Part shown: positions 47,801 to 56,406 of the stretch, one piece after another | Position numbering within the stretch: position 1 is the stretch's first letter | Layout: every line of letters starts with the position of its first letter | DNA from: Takakia lepidozioides | Lineage: Eukaryota; Streptophyta; Takakiopsida; Takakiales; Takakiaceae | Reading direction: 5' to 3' | NCBI GenBank assembly: GCA_030704615.1 | Contig: CM060731.1 | Location: 4,588,001 to 4,652,000, forward strand | Length of the DNA stretch: 64,000 nt | Position numbers and translations under genes: made by a program | Notes under the pieces: generated by a model | What the model was told of the DNA's origin: nothing | Seen by the model: only the letters and a program-made list of their open reading frames with translations | Database searches by the model: none

Positions 47801-48441
47801 AGTGAGGGAAGAGATGAGAGGAAGAGTGTTGGGATGAGGGCATGCTGGGGTTAGGAATTGCTTTAGCTTCTCTTCCTCGTAGTTTCCACCCTCTCATTAG
47901 GCCAAGACCTTTCCGTAGGTGGAGGCAAGAGTCAGTCCGGGTTTGGGCTGGGGTGTCCTTGCAGGAGCAACACCGTGGAGTTGTTTTTGGTGTGGGGGAG
48001 TTGTCGTTCTGATTTCTTGTGTTTGGATCCCCTCCATACCTACATGCTTGACTGTGCGCCATGCTAGTTTTGTGTGGGCGCTTGTTTTTATAGGTGATTG
48101 GTCCAGATTTGATCACCGGCCAGTCCTAGAGCATGCTGTCGATGGTGAGGCTGGGGTGATGACCAGCCAGACCATCATTGTTTCTCCTGTGGTGAGGTTG
48201 GAGGTGATGACCAGCCAACCATAGGAGTGCTTGCGGTGGATGCAGGTACAGGTGTAGGCTATGTTAGGAACTTAGTATTCCAAACCATAAGCCGCAACAG
48301 GTTCTCTACCCGGTTACCTTGTGGAGAGGGGGTTATGGACATGTTCATGACCGGTTGAGTGTCAACACGGAGGTGCCACTAGTTGCTGGGGACAGTGTCG
48401 ATTCAAGCACTAGCGATACTAGTGGGTACACGAGATGAGGT
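44850..48441 (+). other. Gypsy C long 5' leader
   Basis: About 3.6 kb between the LTR and gag with no supported plus-strand gene. At 45520-45960 a unit of about 90-100 bp containing TGTGGAGCATG and a TTCAGCC(T/C)-TGAAGCTT stretch is repeated about four times. The minisatellite at 46384-47630 follows. A leader this long is unusual and may hold packaging or regulatory sequence. Confidence 0.6.
46384..47630. repeat. GGGCTGTGAC minisatellite in gypsy C leader
   Basis: Near-perfect tandem 10-bp units (GGGCTGTGAC, GGGCTGTGAG, GGCCGTGCCT) are organised into a higher-order unit of about 51 bp containing AGGCCTTTGGGGCTGTGAC. Because 51 is a multiple of three, the minus strand stays open for hundreds of codons (low-complexity His-Ser-Pro-Ser-Gln). 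That frame is a by-product of the repeat and not a credible gene. Plus-strand frames meet TGA in nearly every unit. Confidence 0.9.
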
Positions 48442-50346
48442 GTGCGGTTTAGGCCACCTTCACCTCCTGTGTCTTCCACGGAAGGTTCTGATTCGGATTG
48501 TGAATCAGGAGGACTCATACCGGCGGTGCAAGTTGTTTCTTTGCCATTGTTGTGGGACACAATGGAGGAGATGTATGGAGCTACCAAGGGGCCACGAAGG
48601 TACTCTGGGGCGGTGGGCACCATCGAGTTGGATGATTTTATCCAAGAGTTTGATAGTTGGTGTGATTTGCAGCAAATGCGCAATCCACAACTATTTACGC
48701 CGTTCATGGCATGGAAAGGGCTGTTTCAGCACCTTGAGGGGCCGCCTATGGATGATTACCATGAGTTCAGGCGGGGGCATGAGGTTGAGATCAAGGAGTG
48801 GAGGATGTACTGGTCACCCGACTATGTCTCCATCACTAGGGGCACTAGAGCCACGAGGGCAGTGGCTACACCTGCCGCTGCACCGGCAGCTTCAGCAAGT
48901 AGCAGTGGAAATAGTGGGACTGGTGGTACAGTAGCTACGACGTCCACCCAAGCCACTACCGCACCAGCACTAGCACCCGTGCCTGCCTTCAACCCTGTTG
49001 TGGAGTTCTTCGAAGAGTTGAGAGGGAACTACCAAGGGGTGAGGACAGAGAAGTTGCGGAGTTTGCAAGAGTTCCAACGGAAGCCGACCGAGAGCTTGAG
49101 GGAGGCTTTCACTCGCATGAGGCGCTTGATAAATGTAACCCAAGGGGTTACGGAAGCTCAGGCAGTCCAATTCTGGTATGGGATATTGGACAAGGAGCTG
49201 AGGAGAAGGGTGCGGGGTGCAACTCTCCTACAAGCGGCCCAACCCACCTTAGCAAATGTGTTTTTGCTGGCAGAGCGGATAGAGCTCAACATGGTGGAGG
49301 AACGAGTGGTCATGGTGGGATTTGCTAAGGAGACACCACGGGGTAGTGGTGCTCCTAGCCAACCACTACCTCAACGTGCTCAAGGCAACAAGGGGGCTCA
49401 GGTGAAGCTCAGGGAAGGGCAGAGAGGACCTCAGATGCAGGGGTCTCTCCCTTCATTTGCTGGCCAACAACGGGCGGATGTGGTGTGCTGGACATGTGGA
49501 GGACCCCATGTCAAAAAGGATTGCCCAGAGGGAGGCAAAGGGTCGGCACATGCACAGCCTGCACAGTTGCAGTGTGGGCATTGTGGCAAGCACGGGCATG
49601 GAGAGGCCCAGTGTTATGGTTTGCATCCTGAGTTGCGCCCAGGCCAGTTCCAAGGGAACAATGGTGGCCGGGGGCGAGGTGGAGCAGCCCAGAGAGGACG
49701 AGGTGGCCAGCCACGAGGCCAAGGGCAAGCTCAATGTGGCCAAGGACGCGGAGGTCAGGGTGTTGACCAAGGCATGGCCAACCGGCTTCAGCAGCTAGAG
49801 CAGAGGCTCGCTGCCATGGCTACAGCTCAGGTGGTACCGGCTCTAAGGCCGGATGGTCCACCTCCCGCTCCTGAGGGAGGAGATATGGGAGGCATGGGAT
49901 TCATGTGTGGAGCAGCACTACCACTAGTGCAGGTGGAGTCTGCTGCAGCCGTGACTCGAGGAGCAGCACGAGTTCCTGAGCCACGAGGTGCAGAGGTGGA
50001 GTTGGATCCACAGCGTGGGGAGGCAAGCCGTCAGGCTAGGCTTCCTCAGTCATTCACATTGGCGGAGACAGTGTCGACGCCATCCATGGCACCTAGTTCT
50101 CGCCCGACGGTTACCGAGGCGGAGGTTACTATGCCATTGGGGAGAGCTACACGGGTAGCACCACTACCTAGTGTTGCCAAGGCTGTGGCAGCTAGTGTGC
50201 TGCTAGGAGCGGCCACATCTGTGTGCCAGGCTCCATTGTTCTCGGCTACCATGATTGCGACGCCGGGGGTAAAACCAGCTGAGGTGTTCAGGCTGGCAGC
50301 TACACTCTGTGAGAGTGGGAGGTTACTTCATCTTCTGCGGAGATAG
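48442..50346 (+). CDS. Gypsy C gag
   Basis: Capsid/nucleocapsid precursor, uninterrupted to TAG 50344-50346. The frame opens after a TGA at 48436 and its first ATG is at 48562 (MEEMYGATKGPRR), giving about 595 residues; an upstream spliced start is possible. The gag domain lies at about 49000-49300 (FFEELRGNYQG, LQEFQRKPTESLREAFTRMR, VQFWYGILDKELRRRV). Two zinc knuckles follow, CWTCGGPHVKKDC (49486, CX2CX3HX4C, one residue short) and CGHCGKHGHGEAQC (49573, canonical), then an RGG-rich stretch (about 49660-49760). It is the only intact gene of the element. Protease lies in a different frame immediately after it. Confidence 0.88.
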   Translation: MRFRPPSPPVSSTEGSDSDCESGGLIPAVQVVSLPLLWDTMEEMYGATKGPRRYSGAVGTIELDDFIQEFDSWCDLQQMRNPQLFTPFMAWKGLFQHLEGPPMDDYHEFRRGHEVEIKEWRMYWSPDYVSITRGTRATRAVATPAAAPAASASSSGNSGTGGTVATTSTQATTAPALAPVPAFNPVVEFFEELRGNYQGVRTEKLRSLQEFQRKPTESLREAFTRMRRLINVTQGVTEAQAVQFWYGILDKELRRRVRGATLLQAAQPTLANVFLLAERIELNMVEERVVMVGFAKETPRGSGAPSQPLPQRAQGNKGAQVKLREGQRGPQMQGSLPSFAGQQRADVVCWTCGGPHVKKDCPEGGKGSAHAQPAQLQCGHCGKHGHGEAQCYGLHPELRPGQFQGNNGGRGRGGAAQRGRGGQPRGQGQAQCGQGRGGQGVDQGMANRLQQLEQRLAAMATAQVVPALRPDGPPPAPEGGDMGGMGFMCGAALPLVQVESAAAVTRGAARVPEPRGAEVELDPQRGEASRQARLPQSFTLAETVSTPSMAPSSRPTVTEAEVTMPLGRATRVAPLPSVAKAVAASVLLGAATSVCQAPLFSATMIATPGVKPAEVFRLAATLCESGRLLHLLRR

Positions 50347-51149
50347 TGGGAGGTGTAGTGCCGGAGGGATCCTCGGATTTGAGGGTCAAGACTGCCACGG
50401 CGGCGCCATGGCAAGCTGCAGCTGCCAGGTTGATGGAGCTGCCAGCTAGGCCAGCCATTGAGCGCGCCATGGTGACACTTGGAGTTGTCATGTTAGACAA
50501 CCAGGATGGCATTTTCTGTTTGAGTGGACCGGCAGGCAAGAGGTACCGGCCACTGCGGGTCTTGTTGGACTCGGGAGCTCAGCCATTGATGCTGGGCAGA
50601 GCTGCTATTGCAGGCTTGGGCCTCACGGAGGCGGATATGGAGCCTTGTCCTTTCCAGATACAGACGTCTTTGGGAGGATCGGAGCAGGCTCGGGGCATGA
50701 CACGGCGTGAGTTGGCTATCAGACTACGGCCGGATCACCCTACAGATGGCTCAGTGATGCGAGCCAAGGCCATTGTGACAGACACAGTCTCATACGATGT
50801 CCTGGTTGGTAGGGCAGTGTTGTACCCCATGGGCTTCACCCTGGATTTTTGGGAGGAGTCAGCTTCCTATAGGCCTGTATGGCAATCAGGGGAGGGCCGG
50901 CGTGTGCAGCTCCCTGTGACGTTCATAAGAGGAGTTACGGTTGCCCAGCGAGGCAAGATGCCGACACTAGCAGCATTCACAGCGGCAGTGAGTTGGCCTA
51001 GAGAGTTGCTTGAGGGCAATGCTCATTCAGAGGATGTACCACCTCCGGGAGAGCAGGATGACATGTATGGTATGGCGGAGTTGCCTACCATGGTTGCTCA
51101 GACTCCATTGTGGGGCACGAGCAAGGATTTGCAGCGGGATGCTGATTGA
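50346..51149 (+). CDS. Gypsy C aspartic protease
   Basis: Retropepsin domain with the active-site motif VLLDSGAQPLMLG (about 50559-50597), followed by YDVLVGRAVLYPMGFTLDFW (about 50790-50850). The frame runs in a different phase from gag and begins at the gag stop, so expression needs frameshifting, reinitiation or splicing. It ends at TGA 51147-51149, but the same frame continues beyond into the methyltransferase, so the TGA looks like a secondary mutation in a longer polyprotein. Confidence 0.8.
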   Translation: MGGVVPEGSSDLRVKTATAAPWQAAAARLMELPARPAIERAMVTLGVVMLDNQDGIFCLSGPAGKRYRPLRVLLDSGAQPLMLGRAAIAGLGLTEADMEPCPFQIQTSLGGSEQARGMTRRELAIRLRPDHPTDGSVMRAKAIVTDTVSYDVLVGRAVLYPMGFTLDFWEESASYRPVWQSGEGRRVQLPVTFIRGVTVAQRGKMPTLAAFTAAVSWPRELLEGNAHSEDVPPPGEQDDMYGMAELPTMVAQTPLWGTSKDLQRDAD

Positions 51150-52260
51150 CGGGTGCAACAAGCCTGGGTGGAGGCTTTTGTACCGTCAGGAGAGGAGGAG
51201 AGTGTGGGGATTGCACCAGGACCTATTGTGTGGTAGTATCCGGACGAAGGCATTTGTCTTCTGGACTTGTTTGGCGGGATCAGCACCGGATTGGCTGTTG
51301 TGTTACAAGCAAGTGTACGAGTTCGGCGTTACCTGTATGTGGAGAGGGATGAGACTGCACGACGCGTTTCACTTCGCCATGTTGCTCAGTTGGTGCAGCG
51401 GTACCCTGAGTTGTTGTCGGTGTCTGCAATTCGTGGATATCAGCAGGCTTTGCCAGCAGACATTTCGTTGCTGGGGGCGCAGGATTTGGAGCGAGTTGGC
51501 TCCATTGATCTGGTAGTGGCAGGTTGGCCCTGCCAAGGGCATTCATCAGCCGGGCATGGCAATGGATTGCGAAACTCGAGGTCGGGTCTGTTTTGGGAGA
51601 TGGTGCCGGTTTTGCGCCACTTGCAGCTTCATCAAGCTGTATCTCCAGCATACATCTTGGAGAATGTGTCACTGATGGGCGATTCTCGGGCCAGGGTGAT
51701 GGCCAGTGTGCATCAAGTCTGGTCGTGGCTTGGGTCAGCAGTGTTGCTAGATGCAGCTACAGTGGGGTCACGGGCTCATCGTCCACGGCTATGGTGGACT
51801 AACTTGATGCCACCCGCACTGCTCAAGCGTGCATTTGATGGGGTGCAGCGGCCAGCACATCTCACAGTGGATAACATTCTGAACACAGGGAGGCAGTCTC
51901 AGCGTGTGAGACACGATGACCGTTGCCTTTGGCAGTGGTCAACAAGGTGGGTCAACCACGAGCAGCATTACCTACACTGCTCAGCTTCCCAGGATCGCAT
52001 GCTTTCCGGGATAGTGGACCTGGCCTTTTGTGGGATGCTCAGTTGCAGCAGTTAGTGGAGCCTAATGCTGACGAGCGTGAGCGGGCAATGGGTTTTACCA
52101 CTGGTACCACGGCGGTGTCGTCTCTTTCTGAGGCATCACGTCGTCAAGTGTTGGGGCAAGCAATGGATCTCAATTGCTTGACCTGGATTATCAGCTTGGC
52201 TCTGGCTGAGCAACGCAGAGTGCGGAGTACACTTCCCTCAATGGTCTCTCTACCTACCGA
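51150..52260 (+). pseudogene. C5 cytosine DNA methyltransferase domain (DNMT3-like) of gypsy C
   Basis: Catalyses transfer of a methyl group from S-adenosylmethionine to cytosine C5. Motif I is CLLDLFGGISTGL (51255), followed by acidic YVERDETARRV. Motif IV is DLVVAGWPCQGHS with the catalytic Cys at 51531-51533. Motif VI is LENV (51657-51668). The motif VIII region is VGSRAHRPRLWWTNL (about 51762-51806), closer to DNMT3 (AHRARYFWGNL) than to DNMT1. After a frameshift near 51920, the C-terminal motifs continue: LPTLLSFPGSHAFRDSGPGL, ERERAMGF (52076-52096) and SRRQVLGQAMDLNCLTWI, as in DNMT3 motifs IX-X. The domain is about 330 residues in canonical order, so not the permuted plant DRM type. 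Stops at 51234 and the frameshift inactivate this copy. It is in frame with protease upstream and, past the frameshift, with reverse transcriptase downstream. Confidence 0.9.
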
Positions 52261-52498
52261 GACGGTACAGGCAGTGAGTGGGGGCGAGCATGTGAGGACC
52301 ACGGGGTGCATGCATCCATGGCACACGTGGGAGGTGCTCGAGGTTCAGAGGGAGTTGGCAGCCAAGGCGACTGTGATGGATGAGGTTGGGGATTCTTCTC
52401 GGGTTGAGGAGGTCCTCAAGGATGAGATGATGGGGCAGGATGAGGCCTTGTCATTGACTGAGCAGGCAGGGAGTACTGCTCAAGAAGTTGCAACATAG

Positions 52499-53539
52499 CA
52501 ACCACTGGACGCGTCCTCTACCTCTAAGCCCACTGGACTTAAGGCAGTTACGGAGGACAATTGGGAGCCTGACATTGGACCGATTGTCACCGGAGGAGAG
52601 AGACGACGTATACGGCGGTTCCTGAGGGCTTACAGGAATTGCTTTGCCTTCAGTTTGAAGGACTTGGGAGCACTGAAGGGTCAAGAGATCCGTATTGAGT
52701 TGGCCACTGACACGCCAATCTTTCGGAGACCCTATAGATACAGTGACATGGAGAGGTCTTTGATTCAGATGAGGACTCAAGATCTCTGGGAGGCAGGTTT
52801 GGTGGAGCTCTCTCGTGGAGAGTATGCTTCAGCCACAGTGATGCCAACCAAGAAGGATGTCTATGGCAATTGGACGGAGAGACGTATGTGCGGTGATTAC
52901 CGGCCTGTAAATCGTCAGACCAAGTCCGATAAGTATGCCATGCCAACACCAGAGGAGATCTTTGATGCCATCGGGCATGCTAAGGTCTTTAGCACTTTGG
53001 ATTTACGATCCGGATATCACCAGTTGCCAATCAAGGAGGCGGACAAGCAGAAGACGGCATTCTGGGGGATCAATGAGCACGGCAAGGATTGCCTATATCA
53101 GTGGCGGTTCTTACCATTTGGGCTTAAGAATGCTCCTGCAGAGTTTCAGAGAGTCATGGATAGGATTCTAGCAGGGGTGGACTTTGCTCGGTGCTACATA
53201 GATGACATCATCATCTTTAGTGTTACGATGGAGGAGCATGAGAGACACCTTCAGGTGGTATTGGAGTGCTTGAGAGCGCACGGATTGAAGTTGCATCCGG
53301 GGAAGTGCAAGTTTTTCCACAACCAGATTGAGTATCTGGGTCACATGATATATCCTGGAGGATTGGGGGTACAGCAGACTAAGGTAGAGGCCATTGCACA
53401 AATTCCACGCCCCACGGATGTGAGCCGAGTTCGAGCTTTCATGGGGTTGGCAAACTATTATAGACGGTTTGTCAAGGGATTTAGTACCATTGCAAAGGCT
53501 CTAACCAAGCTGACCAAGGTGGACCAGGAGTGGCAGTGA
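52499..53539 (+). pseudogene. Gypsy C reverse transcriptase
   Basis: The frame continues from the methyltransferase C-terminus through TAG 52496-52498 and a linker (GGERRRIRRFLRAYRNCFAF). Reverse transcriptase motifs follow: IFRRPYRYSDMER, ATVMPTKKD, MCGDYRPVNRQTKSDKYAMP, FSTLDLRSGYHQLPI, LPFGLKNAPAEFQRVMDRIL, catalytic CYIDDIIIFS (about 53194-53222) and FMGLANYYRRFVKGFS. Catalytic aspartates are intact. It ends KLTKVDQEWQ at a TGA that marks a deletion junction. Confidence 0.9.
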
Positions 53540-54710
53540 GAAGATGGCTGCAGAGGCTAAGTACAGCTCATATGAGGGAAAGTGCTTAGCTATAGTGTGG
53601 GCCGTGGCACACTTCAGGTGCTATCTATATGGCAATCTTTTCACCCTTGTCACGGATCACCAGCCACTCAAGTGGTTGATGGAGTCAGACAAGCTTACGG
53701 GGAAGCTTGCACGGTGGGCACTTATACTCCAGGAGTATGACTTTCAGGTTGTGCATCGACCGGGTTTGGTCAATCGGGATGCGGATGGATTGAGTCGCAA
53801 TCCATGCATGAGCCAGCAGGATGACACTGGAGCTCGGTGGCATGGTGAGACGGACGAGGAGATGGTGCCGGGATGGCACGCATCTGCATTTTTGTGTATC
53901 TTGGCATTGGGAGGTCAGATTGGACCTACAACAGGGATGACTGTAGACGGAGTGTCTGAGGACCCTGAGGCTAGTGATGAGCTAGGTGGTGCCAGAGATA
54001 TACATGAGGATTCGGCTGTGTTGGACTACCTCCGCACGGGAGACACGGCAGCCATTGTGACTGCCAGGGAGAGGGATCGGATCCTGCAACGAGCCAAGAG
54101 GTTCAAGTGTGAGGGGATACACCTACTTCGAGTGTGGGAGGATGGTCGGGTGAGGATTGTGCCTCACCCCACACAGCGTGCACGGTTAGTGCGGCATGCC
54201 CATGAGGAGTTGGGGCATTTTGGAGTGCGACGCACTCACAATTTACTGCAGGGGCAGTATTGGTGGCGTGGTATGCATACAGAGGTGCAACAGTTCATGG
54301 CTAGGTGCATGGTGTGTGACAGGGTGCGTGCTTCATTCAACGCCCCTACACCACAGTTGCATCCTTTACCAATCATGGGATTGGGCTACAGGTGGAGTCT
54401 TGACTTCGCAGGACCGTTGCCACTGACTATGCGCCACCACAGATATGTGTTGGTGATGGTGGAGCACTTCTCCAAGTGGATTGAGTTGGTTCCATTGCCT
54501 GACAAGGCTAGTGAGGGGGCTGCGTATGCATTCTTGGATCGTGTGCTTAGCCGATTTGGTGCTCCAGCTGAGGTACTCACGGACCAAGGGAGAGAGTTTT
54601 TGGGGGAGTTTCAGGCTTTGTGTGATAAAGCCTTGATAGACCACCGCACCACTTCTCGGGATCATCCTGAGGCCGATGGCTTAGCAAGAGAGTTGTTCAG
54701 ACGGTGAAGA
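53540..54710 (+). pseudogene. Gypsy C partial RNase H and integrase core
   Basis: It starts directly at the middle of RNase H: AAEAKYSSYEGKCLAIVWAV (53544), then TDHQPLKWLM. Roughly 75-80 residues that normally separate this from the reverse transcriptase, including the first catalytic Asp, are missing. Integrase has its zinc-binding region (HAHEELGHFGVRRTH...CMVCDR, about 54195-54330), SLDFAGPLP, VLTDQGREFLG and RDHPEADGLA. At GLA the frame shifts by one base exactly where the catalytic Glu (GLAER) is expected. Confidence 0.85.
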
Positions 54711-55441
54711 GGGGTTTGCGCAAGTATGGCTTGCAGAAGGGACACCTAGGAGATTGGGATCTTCAGGTTCCTTGGTTAGCCATGGGCTACAGGTTCAGCA
54801 AACAAGCATCACTTGCCTCCTTCTCACCATATTTCCTTCTCTTTGGCCGAGAGCCGGATTTGCCTGCAGCCATTCGTAGGGACACTGCTCAAGTCCTTAA
54901 CCTTGACGATCCGGACGTGTGGGTACGTGCATGTGATCAGCGTGCAGAGTTGTTCAAGAAAGTCATGCCCATGGCTTTTGAGAACCTTGCCATTGCACAG
55001 CACCGTGATACGTTGAGGTATGCCACTATACGTGGTGGAGGATATCGTCCTGGGGTTCGGAGGTTTAGCCCTGGTGACTATGTTTATTTGCAGCAGACTG
55101 CTCCTACGACTCTGGATGTTACTGCAGGGCGTGTTATTCTGAGGGTTCGAGAGGTGTTGCCCTCAGGGGTCCTGATCTTGGAGGGTCGGGATGGCATGAC
55201 TTGGAAGGACCATGTGCGTAATTGTGCGCCATGTCACCTTCCCAATGTCGATGGCAGAGTTGACCCAAACTTGGCAGTGGTACCTGCAGGTTTGAGGTGC
55301 ATGCTCTGTGGGTCTGCCAAAGGGGCAGCCACCATGCTGGTGTGTGATCGATGCTCAAGGGGTTGGCATATGGGATGCTTGACACCACCTCTTGAGAAGG
55401 TTCCTGACGGAGATTGGTTGTGTCCACACTGCTTGGGATAG
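54690..55441 (+). CDS. Gypsy C integrase C-terminus with PHD finger
   Basis: Continues the integrase in the new frame: RVVQTVKRGLRKYG, PYFLLFGREPDLPAAIRRDT, RRFSPGDYVYLQQ and a GPY-like region. A PHD finger closes the protein at 55298-55432: C-x2-C (CMLCG), C-x2-C (CDRC), H-x2-C (WHMGC) and C-x2-C (CPHC), the C4HC3 pattern, with the tryptophan of GDWLCPHC. PHD fingers read histone H3 tails, so it probably replaces the chromodomain of other gypsy elements in targeting. The stop is TAG 55439-55441. Confidence 0.85.
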
Positions 55442-55700
55442 TGGCAGTGGACATGACTGGAGGCAGCTAACAAGACATGGGAGGCCAAGCTCATAGGAGT
55501 CAATACATGAGATCTCAAGCTCAAGTTCACAGGTTGCAAGACGGCGACTAATGATGGGGCAACTCTTGCACCCGGCCTCTTGATCTATCGAGTTTGAGTG
55601 TAGTAGGGATAGTGGTGGAGGACTTAGTGAGGCTATGGTCACTATCACATCTTGTGGCTACCTGGACTTAGAGGGACCTAAGCACCAGCTAGGGGGGCGA

Positions 55701-55890
55701 TTGTGTGGACTAGTGACTGCCATAGTGGGCAGCATAGTGGCAGCCTAGTGACTGACTAGTTGTAGCCTAGTGGTTGGACTAGTGGCTGGACTAGTGGTGG
55801 ACTAGTGGTATACTAGTGTGTGGTGTGCACATGTGTTGTGTGGTTTTGGACAGCGATGTAGTTGTGTAGCGATATGTATGCGCACGACAG
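55701..55890 (+). repeat. Unit X, copy before the gypsy C 3' LTR
   Basis: Begins TTGTGTGGACTAGTGACTGC just after the purine tract AGCTAGGGGGGCGA and ends GCGCACGACAG next to the LTR. It contains six or so ACTAGT palindromes. A near-identical copy, X', follows the LTR at 56217-56406. Confidence 0.85.
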
Positions 55891-55891
55891 C

Positions 55892-56216
55892 TGTCAAGTT
55901 ATTTACCACTAGTGTGAAACTAGCTAGGAAATAGCTAGCTTTTACATATTGACATTTGGGATTGGCCCAAGTGTCAATCCAGGGGTCAAGGCAGATTTAG
56001 GCTCTGGAGTGGTTATCTTCACGGCAAGCGCGGGAGGCTCATCTTTCTCGAGTTGAGCCTCACCGCGCCTAGCTATGGCCCGTAGTGTGGATTCCCCATG
56101 GCGTGGGGTGCACTTGGCTTGACTTGTATTTGAGTGATGAGGTTATATATGCATGAGTTTATGCTTCAGCTTTGTGAGCTCGCATGAGCTTGTGCTTGTA
56201 TTCTTCTTCTTTATCA
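55892..56216 (+). repeat. Gypsy C 3' LTR (325 bp)
   Basis: Matches 44523-44849 with two single-base deletions and about two substitutions. Confidence 0.9.
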
Positions 56217-56406
56217 TTGTGTGGACTAGTGACTGCCATAGTGGGCAGCATAGTGGCAGCCTAGTGACTGACTAGTTGTAGCCTAGTGGTTGGACTAGTG
56301 GCTGGACTAGTGGTGGACTAGTGATATACTAGTGTGTGGTGTGCACATGTGTGTTGTGTGGTTTTGGACAGCGATGTAGTTGTGTAGCGATATGTATGCG
56401 CACGAC
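56217..56406 (+). repeat. Unit X', copy after the gypsy C 3' LTR
   Basis: Nearly identical to 55701-55890. It ends at the right target duplication (AGAGG, 56407-56411), so it belongs to the inserted DNA although it lies outside the LTR. Confidence 0.85.

Larger units (their letters stand above)
44523..56406 (+). mobile_element. Gypsy C: Ty3/gypsy element with DNA methyltransferase and PHD finger
   Basis: An 11.9-kb plus-strand element. Order: LTR, 3.6-kb leader with minisatellite, gag, protease, C5 cytosine methyltransferase, reverse transcriptase, partial RNase H, integrase with PHD finger, LTR. The 5-bp target duplication AGAGG lies at 44518-44522 and 56407-56411. The flanks rejoin into PPR copy 2 as judged from the intact paralogue at 43560-43600. 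The LTRs (44523-44849 and 55892-56216) differ by about two substitutions and two single-base indels, so insertion is recent. Coding lesions are TGA 51147, TAG 51234, a frameshift near 51920, TAG 52496, a deletion at 53537 and a frameshift near 54690. Confidence 0.92.

Noticed and set aside
51150-52260. Methyltransferase as part of a bacterial restriction-modification system or contamination
   Set aside because: It is embedded in frame between plant gypsy protease and reverse transcriptase, with a target duplication in a plant PPR gene, and its motif VIII resembles DNMT3.
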